Part shown: piece by piece, positions 15,634 through 23,348 of the stretch
How the letters are laid out: every line of letters begins with the position of its first letter
Position numbering within the stretch: the first letter of the stretch is position 1
Assembly: GCA_021325355.1 (NCBI GenBank)
Contig: JAJPHI010000010.1
Location: 1-42,167 of the forward strand
Origin: Pseudomonadota bacterium
Lineage (GTDB): Bacteria > Desulfobacterota > Binatia > Binatales > Binataceae
DNA length: 42,167 bases
Reading direction: 5' to 3'
The notes under the pieces: model-generated
Database searches by the model: none
What the model saw: only the letters and a program-made list of their open reading frames with translations
Told to the model about the DNA's origin: nothing
Made by a program: the position numbers and the translations under genes

Positions 15634-16980
15634 ATGAAGGCTCTAGCACGATTATTGGCGCTGGCGATGATAGTGGCGTTGGCCCCGTCATACGCCTGGT
15701 CACAGTCGACCGACCGCAGTGCAATGGATCAGTGGATGAAGGATAGCGCCAATCAGGGCACTATCCCGGTCGGTACGAAAATCACGATGGCGAACTGGCA
15801 GCAGTACAAACAGTATCTGCCGCTAGGGATGCAAAAGCTGTTCGAGGGTACTTACTTCTGGAAGATGCCCCAGGACGTCGAGTTGGACGTCGGGCCGACC
15901 ATCAATAATTTCCTGCCGACCACCTGGAAAAATGCCACCGAGAAGTACGGCTCGCAAACGAGCGTCAAACTGCTGCCGAACGGCCACTATGAATTGGTCA
16001 ATTACCACGGTGGCACGCCCTTCCCTAATCCGCAGGAGCCGTACAAGGGTTGGAAAGTGATGACCAACGTCTTCTACGGCTTCGTGCCCGCAATCTACGT
16101 CAACAGCCCGAGCAATTACGGTTCGGTTTGGGCTATCGACCGTTTCGGCAACGTCAACCAGACGACGCTGGACGTGGTCTATCGTTGGAGCGACTACGTC
16201 ACCGATGCCAATGTGCCCCACAATCTGACTTACGCCCCGGGCACCTGGTATACCGAGTGGGGCATGGAGGAAACTCCCGAGCAGGCCCGCTACACGGCCT
16301 CGCTCAGCCTGTTCTTTAACGACCAGGAGGCGCATCCGTACCCCGATACTTACGTGTTTGTGCCGGCGCTGCGCCGCTCGCTGCGTCTGTCCAGCACGGC
16401 GCGATGCTCGCCGGTGTTCGGCTTCGACTGGACCTATGACGATGCCAAGACCAACGGCTTCAACGGCAGCACCTCAACCTACACGGCGGACTATCTGGGC
16501 GATCGCAAGATCCTGACCCTGGCGCACTTCGATCAGGAAGGCGCGATCTTTCCCAACGGCTACCTGATGCCGCTCGGCTTCCCCAAACCTTCGTGGGGTA
16601 AATGGGAACTGCGCGATATGGCGATCGCCGATATCCATCGTATCCCCAGTGAGGCGGCCGGCTATTGCTACTCGAGCCGGATCATCTACGCCGACAAAGA
16701 ACACTGGAACGGCGACTGGGTCGATCTGTATGACTCGAACCACAAGCTATGGAAGTCGATTGCCTACTACAACGATGCCGGTCCGGTGCCCGGTTACGGT
16801 GATATGTGGGACGGCGTCGCCTCGATGGCGATGGATTTCCAGAATTCCCACGAAACCGTCTGGTCCGGTTTCGGCAACCCGGGGAAAGTCAAACCCTATC
16901 TCGACACCAATGTGCCGCGCGAATACTTCGACGGCAACAAATACGGGAGTCCCGGCGGTCTGCAGATGATCATGCAATAG
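15634..16980 (+). CDS. DUF1329-type secreted protein, tandem copy 2
   Basis: A 448-residue paralog. The signal peptide is MKALARLLALAMIVALAPSY followed by AWSQ. All shared blocks are present: NYHGGTPFPNPQEP, APGTWYTEWGMEETPEQARY, YVFVPALRRSLRLSSTARCS, NGFNGSTS, PLGFPKPSWGKWE, AAGYCYSSRIIYADKEHWNG and GSPGGLQMIMQ. It is distinctive at about residues 105-125 (TSVKLLPNGHYELVNYHGG, where copies 1 and 3 have TTVEVLPNGHYVMHNYHGG), and it ends in Gln rather than Arg. It has its own leader and terminator, so it can be expressed independently. The predicted location is the periplasm or outer-membrane inner face, since no lipobox is present. Function unknown. Confidence 0.78.
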   Translation: MKALARLLALAMIVALAPSYAWSQSTDRSAMDQWMKDSANQGTIPVGTKITMANWQQYKQYLPLGMQKLFEGTYFWKMPQDVELDVGPTINNFLPTTWKNATEKYGSQTSVKLLPNGHYELVNYHGGTPFPNPQEPYKGWKVMTNVFYGFVPAIYVNSPSNYGSVWAIDRFGNVNQTTLDVVYRWSDYVTDANVPHNLTYAPGTWYTEWGMEETPEQARYTASLSLFFNDQEAHPYPDTYVFVPALRRSLRLSSTARCSPVFGFDWTYDDAKTNGFNGSTSTYTADYLGDRKILTLAHFDQEGAIFPNGYLMPLGFPKPSWGKWELRDMAIADIHRIPSEAAGYCYSSRIIYADKEHWNGDWVDLYDSNHKLWKSIAYYNDAGPVPGYGDMWDGVASMAMDFQNSHETVWSGFGNPGKVKPYLDTNVPREYFDGNKYGSPGGLQMIMQ

Positions 16981-17020
16981 TGGGCAGAACTTAAGGCATC
17001 GGGCGACCGATGCCGGCTGC

Positions 17021-17055
17021 GGGCGGAACGCTTGCAAGCGTCCCGCCCTTTTTTT
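17021..17055 (+). terminator. Rho-independent terminator of DUF1329 copy 2
   Basis: GGGCGGAACGCTT (17021-17033) pairs with AAGCGTCCCGCCC (17036-17048) with one A-C mismatch, followed by seven T (17049-17055). Confidence 0.92.
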
Positions 17056-17339
17056 GCCGCATCCGCTCTGGCTTCGGCCTGACGCCAGAAGCCAATCAGG
17101 CGCGGTTTGGAAGGTCAGGAGCGTCGGGAACCTTTGCCATCGTTCAACTGTTACAAGTTAAGAATTTTGGGTTTGTTTTTTGGCCAATCTTTGGCTATTT
17201 CAACGACGCGAGGAGGAGCCTTATCGAAGAATAATCGAAGGAAAGGTAAAGCGCTCTTAATGGAACGTTGGTTACTTCGGGGTGTTGAAACGACTTGCCG
17301 GCTTCCTCGCGAAGCCCGGCCATGAGGAGCAGGGGACCG
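17056..17339 (+). promoter_or_regulatory. Leader region of DUF1329 copy 3
   Basis: 284 bp with no convincing gene. It is unusually AT-rich around 17150-17210. TTGTTT (17172-17177) and TATTTC at 17-bp spacing are a possible promoter. AGGAGGAGCC is followed by TTATCGAAGAATAA (17211-17234), resembling the element in the copy 2 leader. A near-perfect hairpin GCCGGCTTC/GAAGCCCGGC (about 17299-17321) lies directly before the GAGGAG ribosome site. Confidence 0.4.
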
Positions 17340-18689
17340 ATGTTGAAAGTCTTCAGTCGCTTACTGGCAGCAGGGGTCATAATCGCCTTGCTGCCCTCGC
17401 TCGGATGGTCGCAATCGACCGACCGCAGCGAAATGGATCAATGGATCAAGGATACGGCCAACCAGGGCGACCTGCCGGTCGGCACCAAGATCACGATGTC
17501 CAACTGGCAGCAGTACAAGAATTTCCTGCCGCTGGGCATGCAGAAGCTGTTTGAGGGGACCTACTTCTGGAAGATGCCGCAGGATGTCGAGCTCGATGTC
17601 GGCCCGACCATCAACAACTTCCTGCCGGCGACCTGGAAAGATGCGACCGAAAAATATGGTCCGCAGACCACGGTCGAAGTGCTGCCCAACGGCCACTACG
17701 TGATGCACAACTATCATGGCGGCACGCCCTTCCCGAATCCGCAGGAACCCAACAAGGGCTGGAAGGTGATGGCCAACGCATTCTGGGCCTTCGTTCCGGC
17801 GATCTACGTCAACACGCCGAATAACGTCGGTTCCGTGTGGGCCGTCGACCGCTACGGCAACGTCAACCGTACCACGCTCGATATCGTGTACCGCTGGAGC
17901 TCGTACGTTACCGATGCCAATGTCCCGCACGACCTGAACTATGCCCCCGGCACCTGGTACACCGAGTGGGGTATGGAAGAGCAGCCGGAGCAGGCGCGCT
18001 ACACCGCTTCGCTGAGCCTCTTCTACATCGATCAGGAAGCCCATCCGTTCGCCGATACTTACGTCTTCGTCCCGGCTCTGCGGCGTTCGCTGCGTCTGTC
18101 GAGCACGGCGCGATGCTCGCCGGTCTTCGGTTTTGACTGGACCTACGACGACGCCAAGACCAACGGCTTCAATGGCAGCACGTCAATCTACACCGCCGAC
18201 TTCCTCGGCGATCGCAAGATCCTGACGCTTTCACACTTCAACCAGGAAGGCGCGGTCTTTCCGGACGGTTACCTGATGCCGCTCGGGTTCCCCAAGCCCT
18301 CGTGGGGCAAGTGGGAAGCTCGGCTGCACGCCGTGGCCGATATTCATCGGATTCCGAGCGAAAGCGCCGGATACTGCTATTCGAGCCGCATCATCTATGC
18401 GGATCGCGAGCATTGGAACGGCAACTGGGTTGACCTCTACGATTCCAACCGGAAGCTGTGGAAGTCGATTGCCTATTACAATGATGCCGGTAACGTGCCC
18501 GGTTACGGCGACATGTGGGATGGCGTTGCCTCGATGGCGATGGATTTCCAGAACATGCACGAAACCGTATGGTGCGGATTCGGCAACGATGCCAAGCAGA
18601 AGCCGTATCTCGATGCCAACGCGCCGAAGGAATTCTTCGACGGCGTGAAGTACGGCAGCCCGGGCGGTTTGCAGATGATCATGCGCTAG
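17340..18689 (+). CDS. DUF1329-type secreted protein, tandem copy 3
   Basis: A 449-residue paralog and probably the closest to copy 1. The signal peptide is MLKVFSRLLAAGVIIALLPS followed by LGWSQ. Copies 1 and 3 share the identical protein segment TTVEVLPNGHYVMHNYHGG and the following PQEPNKGWKV, encoded by nearly identical DNA (see findings). The other family blocks, including YVFVPALRRSLRLSSTARCS and DIHRIPSESAGYCYSSRIIY, are intact. The start MLKVF is chosen by alignment with copy 1 and the AGGAG 11 bases upstream; an in-frame extension to 17295 would put charged residues before the signal peptide. It is monocistronic, with a terminator at 18740-18771. Function unknown. Confidence 0.78.
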   Translation: MLKVFSRLLAAGVIIALLPSLGWSQSTDRSEMDQWIKDTANQGDLPVGTKITMSNWQQYKNFLPLGMQKLFEGTYFWKMPQDVELDVGPTINNFLPATWKDATEKYGPQTTVEVLPNGHYVMHNYHGGTPFPNPQEPNKGWKVMANAFWAFVPAIYVNTPNNVGSVWAVDRYGNVNRTTLDIVYRWSSYVTDANVPHDLNYAPGTWYTEWGMEEQPEQARYTASLSLFYIDQEAHPFADTYVFVPALRRSLRLSSTARCSPVFGFDWTYDDAKTNGFNGSTSIYTADFLGDRKILTLSHFNQEGAVFPDGYLMPLGFPKPSWGKWEARLHAVADIHRIPSESAGYCYSSRIIYADREHWNGNWVDLYDSNRKLWKSIAYYNDAGNVPGYGDMWDGVASMAMDFQNMHETVWCGFGNDAKQKPYLDANAPKEFFDGVKYGSPGGLQMIMR

Positions 18690-18739
18690 TCGCTCTTCAA
18701 CGGGCTCGCCCCGGGCGAGCCGGGACAGCGCCTGAAGCA

Positions 18740-18771
18740 ACGGGACGCGGCCACCGCGTCCCGTTTTTTTT
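18740..18771 (+). terminator. Rho-independent terminator of DUF1329 copy 3
   Basis: A perfect 11-bp stem, ACGGGACGCGG (18740-18750) with CCGCGTCCCGT (18754-18764), loop CCA, then a run of eight T (18764-18771). Confidence 0.95.
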
Positions 18772-18907
18772 CAACGAAAAAGTCCCTTGACAACTAAAAT
18801 TTTCGAGATGACAAGTCGTAATTGTTCGTTAACTTTTCGTGAGAACGGGGGGCCGCTCTCGCGATAACCCGGCGCCTCTCGGCGCCGGCAGGGCCGAGGG
18901 GAACATC
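18772..18907 (+). promoter_or_regulatory. Promoter/leader region of DUF1329 copy 4
   Basis: A consensus -35 hexamer TTGACA lies at 18787-18792 in an AT-rich stretch, but no good -10 box is found at 16-18 bp. A perfect 8-bp hairpin CCGGCGCC/GGCGCCGG with loop TCTC (18869-18888) is placed just before the GAGGGG ribosome site, comparable to the pre-RBS hairpin of copy 3. Confidence 0.4.
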
Positions 18908-20266
18908 ATGAAAGGATGGGTGCGTTTCCTGGCGGCAGCGCTCGCTTTGATGGTGCTGCCGTCGCTGGGCTGGTCGCAGGTGTCGACCGACCGTAGCGAG
19001 TTTGACCAATGGGTCAAGGACTCCGCCAACCAAGGTCAGCTACCGATCGGCACCAAGATCACGATGGCCAACTGGCAGCAGTACAAGAACTTCCTGCCGT
19101 TCGGCATGGTCAAGCTCTTCCAGGGCCAGTACTACTGGAAGATGCCGCAGGACGTCGAGATGGACGTCGGACCGGTGGTTAACGACTTCCTGCTCAAGAG
19201 CTGGGTCGAGCGCACGGAGAAGTACGCCGGTCAGGTGTCGGTCGAAGTGTTACCCAACGGACACTATGTGCTGCACAACTATCATGGCGGCACACCGTTT
19301 CCCCATCCGACGGATCCCTACAAAGGGTGGAAGGCGATGGCCAATGTGTATTGGCCGGCGGGCCCGCAATTGTATGTCAATGCGCCTGAGAACTACGGTT
19401 CCGTGTGGTCGGTGGACCGTTTCGGCAATATCAATCAGTCAACCTTCGACGTGGTCTATCGCGTCAGCTACAGCGACTACGTGAGCGATCCCGGCATCCC
19501 GCCGGAGAGTCTCGATTACGCTCCCGGCACCTGGTACACCGAGTGGGGTATGCAGGAGAGCCCCGAGCAGGCGCGCTACACCGCGTCCTTGAGCCTCTAC
19601 TTCATTGACCAGGAGGCGCATCCGTATCCCGATACGTTTGTGTTCGTCCCGGCTCTCCGCCGTTCGCTGCGCCTGGCCAGCACGGCACGATGCTCGCCGG
19701 TGTTCGGCTTCGATTGGGCCTACGACGACGCCAAGGGCAACGGGTTCAACGGCACCACTTCAATCTTCACCGCCGACTATCTGGGCGATCGCAACATCCT
19801 GACGCTCGCGCACTTCAACCAGGACGGCGCGATTTTCCCGGACGGCTACCTGATGCCGCTCGGCTTTCCCAAGCCCTCGTGGGGCAAGTGGGAAGCGCGG
19901 CCGATGGCCGTAATCGACGTCCATCGCATCCCGAGCGAATCCTCGGGTTATTGCTACTCGGCGCGCATCATCTACGCCGATAAGGAGCACTGGGGCGGTG
20001 ACTGGGTCGATTTGTTCGACGCCAACAGGAAATTCTGGAAGTCGATTTCCTATTACAACGGCGCCGGCGACGTTCCGAACATGGGGCATATGTGGAAGGG
20101 CGTCGCTTCGATGGCCATGGATTTCCAGAACTCGCACGAAACCGTATGGTGCGGCTTCGGTAATCCGTGGAAGCGCAATCCGTACATCGATGTCAATGTG
20201 CCGAAGGAATTTCTGAACGGCGCGAAATATGGCAGCCCCGGCGGTCTGCAGATGATCATGCGCTAA
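18908..20266 (+). CDS. DUF1329-type secreted protein, tandem copy 4 (most divergent)
   Basis: A 452-residue paralog. The signal peptide is MKGWVRFLAAALALMVLPSL followed by GWSQ. Family blocks are kept (HNYHGGTPFPHPTDPYKGWK, APGTWYTEWGMQESPEQARY, FVFVPALRRSLRLASTARCS, NGFNGTTS, PLGFPKPSWGKWE, SSGYCYSARIIYADKEHWGG, KYGSPGGLQMIMR). It differs by FGMVKLFQGQYYWK in place of LGMQKLFEGTYFWK and by an inserted SYSDYVSDPGIPPESLDY loop. It therefore seems to have separated first or evolved faster. One 53-bp stretch is identical to copy 1 DNA. GAGGGGAAC precedes the ATG; the longer upstream frame crosses the leader hairpin and is rejected. Confidence 0.78.
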   Translation: MKGWVRFLAAALALMVLPSLGWSQVSTDRSEFDQWVKDSANQGQLPIGTKITMANWQQYKNFLPFGMVKLFQGQYYWKMPQDVEMDVGPVVNDFLLKSWVERTEKYAGQVSVEVLPNGHYVLHNYHGGTPFPHPTDPYKGWKAMANVYWPAGPQLYVNAPENYGSVWSVDRFGNINQSTFDVVYRVSYSDYVSDPGIPPESLDYAPGTWYTEWGMQESPEQARYTASLSLYFIDQEAHPYPDTFVFVPALRRSLRLASTARCSPVFGFDWAYDDAKGNGFNGTTSIFTADYLGDRNILTLAHFNQDGAIFPDGYLMPLGFPKPSWGKWEARPMAVIDVHRIPSESSGYCYSARIIYADKEHWGGDWVDLFDANRKFWKSISYYNGAGDVPNMGHMWKGVASMAMDFQNSHETVWCGFGNPWKRNPYIDVNVPKEFLNGAKYGSPGGLQMIMR

Positions 20267-20292
20267 AGCGGCGCGGCCGCGAATAAACCGCA

Positions 20293-20318
20293 GGGGCGCG
20301 ACCCGATGGTCGCGCCCC
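20293..20318. terminator. Hairpin between convergent DUF1329 copy 4 and acyl-CoA dehydrogenase
   Basis: A perfect 11-bp stem, GGGGCGCGACC (20293-20303) with GGTCGCGCCCC (20308-20318) and loop CGAT, lies between two gene ends. Only TT follows on the plus strand, so unlike copies 1-3 this is not a classical U-tract terminator; it may stop transcription from both sides weakly. Confidence 0.6.
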
Positions 20319-20343
20319 TTCGCCTCTCAGGCCAACTCTTTAT

Positions 20344-21471
20344 CTAGCTCAGCAGGACGCGCGCGACGGTCTCCCGATGGATCGGCGCGTTGCCGAGATT
20401 AGCCTCCCCCGCGAGCGCCCGCCGATGGTACAGGTGGCAGTCGTGCTCCCAGGTAAAACCGATACCGCCGTGCACCTGGATCGATTCCGAAGTCACGTTC
20501 TTCGCCATATCCGAGGCATACGCCTTGGCCATCGGCACGGCGCTCTGCGCCTCGGGCACCCGTTCATCCACGGTCCATGCCGCGTAGTAGGCCAGCGAGC
20601 GGGCATTTTCGACGGCGACCATCATATCGACGCACTTATGCTTGACCGCCTGGAATGAGCCGATCGGCTTGCCGAACTGAACGCGCGTCTTGGCATAGTC
20701 GACCGCGATATCGAGCGACTTCTGCGCCGTCCCGACCATCTCGGTCGAGAGCGCTGACGTCGCGACATCAAGTACCCGGCGCAATACCGCCCAGCCATTG
20801 TCGGGAGTGCCGATCACCGTATCGGCCGCAACATTGTCGAGCTTCAGGTGGCACATCCGCCGCGTCATATCGACCGTTTTGAGCTGAGTGATCGACAGGC
20901 CGGGCGCATTGGACGGCACGCACAACAGAGTGATGCCATTTTCACCGGCGCCACCGGTGCGCGCGGCGACGATAATCGCATCGGCTACGTGCGCGTCCGG
21001 CACGAAGAATTTCTCGCCGTTCAGCGTATAGCCGGAACCTTTTTTGGCGGCCTTGAGCTCGATCCCACCGGCATCGAAACGCCCCGACGCCTCGGCAATC
21101 GCGACGGTCGGAATAAACTTACCCTCGGCGATCTTCGGCAAAAATTCCTTCTTGAGGGCATCCGATCCGCCTTCGAGGAGCGCAGGTACGCCCATCAGGG
21201 CCGCCGCGAAGAATGGTCCGGGCGCCAGCGCCTTGCCCAGTTCTTCGACGATCACCGTCATATCCAGAAAGGTTCCGTGAGCGCCGCCGTACTGTTCGGG
21301 TATCAGGAGCCCCGGCCATCCCTGCTGCACGAGTTTCTGCCAGAAGGCTGGATCGTGCGCCGTCGCGTCCGCCATCATCTGGCGGACGAACTTGGTGGAG
21401 CAGTTGTCCGCTAAAAAGCGCTTCGCCGCATCACGAAGCATCTCTTGTTCTTCAGAAAAGCCAAAATCCAA
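20344..21471 (-). CDS. Acyl-CoA dehydrogenase family protein
   Basis: A 375-residue flavoprotein of the acyl-CoA dehydrogenase family, which introduces the alpha-beta double bond into acyl-CoA thioesters. N-terminal helices (DFGFSEEQEMLRDAAKRFLA), the middle beta domain (VAIAEASGRFDAGGIELKA, with YTLNGEKFFVPDAHVADAI) and the C-terminal helical domain (KTRVQFGKPIGSFQAVKHKC, IQVHGGIGFTWEHDCHLYHR) are all visible. The loop normally reading TEP-x-x-GSD is AEASGRFDAG, as in the divergent subunits of heteromeric steroid-type dehydrogenases; a partner subunit is not adjacent. Start chosen: TTG at 21471, because AAGGAGA lies 7 bases upstream and the family begins M-D-F-x-F. The upstream ATG at 21558 has no ribosome site. 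Confidence 0.87.
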   Translation of the reverse strand: MDFGFSEEQEMLRDAAKRFLADNCSTKFVRQMMADATAHDPAFWQKLVQQGWPGLLIPEQYGGAHGTFLDMTVIVEELGKALAPGPFFAAALMGVPALLEGGSDALKKEFLPKIAEGKFIPTVAIAEASGRFDAGGIELKAAKKGSGYTLNGEKFFVPDAHVADAIIVAARTGGAGENGITLLCVPSNAPGLSITQLKTVDMTRRMCHLKLDNVAADTVIGTPDNGWAVLRRVLDVATSALSTEMVGTAQKSLDIAVDYAKTRVQFGKPIGSFQAVKHKCVDMMVAVENARSLAYYAAWTVDERVPEAQSAVPMAKAYASDMAKNVTSESIQVHGGIGFTWEHDCHLYHRRALAGEANLGNAPIHRETVARVLLS

Positions 21472-21627
21472 GGTTGGATCTCCTTCGTTACCCAGGCAAC
21501 GCCCGACGCCGTCTGGCTTTGAGCTACCATTAACGATCGCGCCGCTGCAAGTATGCAATTTTAATCGCCGCCGGCGCCAAAGCCCACTCGCCGGCGCCCG
21601 CAGCCATCGGATGCCGCCCGCGGTTTC

Positions 21628-22038
21628 TCAACGCACCAGCGTCAGATAGGCCGCCATCGCGATACCGACCAGCGCCAGCGAGGCGGCCGTCAGCAGCGCC
21701 GTGCGCGAATGCTGCCCGAGGTTCGCTTCGTCGCGGTTCAGACGGTCGATCAGGCGATAATAGCTCACGCTCGAACCGACATTTACCGCAACTCCAATCA
21801 GAATCAGTCCGGTGCCCACAGCCAGTGAGAACGCGGAGGATCGGAGTTTGAAGCCAGGCTGCGTAGTGGCGAGCTCTTCGAGAAAAAGGCCGAAGCGCGC
21901 GACGACAAAGCCGAAACCCATGAGCGCGAGGCCGGTGCGTATCCAGGCCAGGTAGGTCCGCTCGGCGGCAAAGTACACCCTGGGATCGGACGCCGGCGGC
22001 CGCGGAAGCCTCGACGGCGGGGACGGTTCCCGCGCCAA
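21628..22038 (-). CDS. DUF202 inner-membrane protein
   Basis: A 136-residue integral membrane protein with the DUF202 (YidH-like) signature DPRVYFAAERTYLAWIRTGL followed by ALMGFGFVVARFG. It has three predicted membrane segments (about residues 33-52, 67-88 and 113-134). The start is a TTG directly abutting the TGA of the FIST gene (TGATTG), with GGGAG six bases upstream, so translation is coupled to the sensor protein upstream. Function unknown for the family; the context suggests membrane anchoring or partnership with the FIST protein. Confidence 0.85.
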   Translation of the reverse strand: MAREPSPPSRLPRPPASDPRVYFAAERTYLAWIRTGLALMGFGFVVARFGLFLEELATTQPGFKLRSSAFSLAVGTGLILIGVAVNVGSSVSYYRLIDRLNRDEANLGQHSRTALLTAASLALVGIAMAAYLTLVR

Positions 22039-23217
22039 TCAGGTCTCCCTGGCGCCGGTGATGGTCAGGACTCCAGTATATTGCAGGGGGCTCAGATGCC
22101 CCGCCAGCGTGCCGATCTCGAAGCCGGTGAAGAAGCCGACGACCGGCGTCGCGCCCAGATAGCGCCCGATATAGGCGGCGTCATGATCCGGCACCTTGTA
22201 GAGATTGACGCCGCGCGACACGCAATTGAAGTAAAGTCCGAAGCTCGGATTGGGCAGTTGGGCAGCGGTGGTCTCGAGCATGTTCTTGAGTTCGCCGCGC
22301 GAGCGTTCGGCGTCGCGCAGGACGAAACCGACGCGATCGCCGACGCGCGGCCGATGGGCCACGGCAATCGCCCCATGTTCTTCGCTGACGCCGAGCAGAT
22401 TGCGGACAAAAAACTGGCCGCGCTCGAGTCGTTCGGCATTCGTTCCGCTCAGCGGGACGCCGAGAAAAACAAACGCAGCGGCGCGCGTAAAATCGCCGGC
22501 CAGCGGTCCCGCCACCTCGGCAAACACGTCGAAGGCCCGCCGCCCATCCAGTTGCAGAATGACGTTGTCGCGAACGCTCGTGACCTCATGCAGGCGGCCG
22601 AGCGGAGCGCACGCCTGTGCGGCGCCCTCGCGCACTTCGATTTCACCGGCGAACAGCATTCCCGAGATCGCATTGGAACTGACGACATCGCCGCAGAACT
22701 GAAAGGTCTCGCCGGTTGAGCCGTCCTCGGTGGCGCCGCCGCCGACTATCGTCACACCGGGCAGCTCGCGACTGAGCGTTTCGACGAACGCCGCCGGCTC
22801 GAGATTATACGAATCGGCAAAAAGACATAACAGATTGTTATCGCCGAGCCGCGGTTTCACCGCCGCGGCCAGTTCCCGGGCGGCATCGGCGGCGCGATTG
22901 CGGAGCTGCGGTACGAAGAAGCGCGACATCGCGAGCCCGCCACCGATCACCAGGGCCGCGAGGCCGTGGCCGTTTTCGATCTCGCGGCCATTGGCGATTA
23001 CGCCGATAGTGCTGCATCCCGCGACGTTCTCGGTGCCAGCCGCTTCGCCCACCGTGCGCAACAACTGCGGATAGGCGCCGCCGTGGCGACTGGTGGCGAA
23101 GCACAGCACCGCGTCGGCACGCCGCAGGCCCGCCTGACGCAGCGCCGCCTCAACCGCTTCGAGCGCGGCCGTGCGCGGATTGTGCGAAACCGAATAGCCT
23201 GCTCCCGCCCGTATCAT
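22039..23217 (-). CDS. FIST-domain sensory protein
   Basis: A 392-residue soluble protein with FIST_N (about residues 30-220; ADAVLCFATSRHGGAYPQLL, ENVAGCSTIGVIANGREI, GVTIVGGGATEDGSTGETF) and FIST_C (about 225-365; GRRAFDVFAEVAG, NPSFGLYFNCVSRGVNLY, TPVVGFFTGFEIG). FIST domains are proposed small-ligand sensors in signal transduction. No fused kinase, cyclase or methyl-acceptor output domain is present, so output may be through another protein, possibly the coupled DUF202 membrane protein. AGAGGA precedes the ATG by 7 bases. Confidence 0.88.
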   Translation of the reverse strand: MIRAGAGYSVSHNPRTAALEAVEAALRQAGLRRADAVLCFATSRHGGAYPQLLRTVGEAAGTENVAGCSTIGVIANGREIENGHGLAALVIGGGLAMSRFFVPQLRNRAADAARELAAAVKPRLGDNNLLCLFADSYNLEPAAFVETLSRELPGVTIVGGGATEDGSTGETFQFCGDVVSSNAISGMLFAGEIEVREGAAQACAPLGRLHEVTSVRDNVILQLDGRRAFDVFAEVAGPLAGDFTRAAAFVFLGVPLSGTNAERLERGQFFVRNLLGVSEEHGAIAVAHRPRVGDRVGFVLRDAERSRGELKNMLETTAAQLPNPSFGLYFNCVSRGVNLYKVPDHDAAYIGRYLGATPVVGFFTGFEIGTLAGHLSPLQYTGVLTITGARET

Positions 23218-23348
23218 AAGCGCGTTCCTCTGCCGAGAGCTTTATCGAATCAGTCGGCGCGGCGGAAGGCTTGCGCCGCCTGCGGCGCAGAAATTTGTTC
23301 CGTGCCCGCGAGACCTCGCGTCGAGTCGCGATACGCCGCGCGCGCAGT

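Noticed and set aside
17107-17325. 72-codon frame in the leader of DUF1329 copy 3
   Set aside because: No ribosome site; crosses the leader hairpin and AT-rich promoter region.
13869-20266. Transposon or phage repeat explanation for the 1.35-kb repeats
   Set aside because: The repeats are intact coding genes with signal peptides, with no terminal inverted repeats, transposase or integrase nearby.
21472-21558. Upstream ATG start for the acyl-CoA dehydrogenase
   Set aside because: No Shine-Dalgarno and no family similarity in the added residues; TTG at 21471 has an excellent AAGGAGA site.
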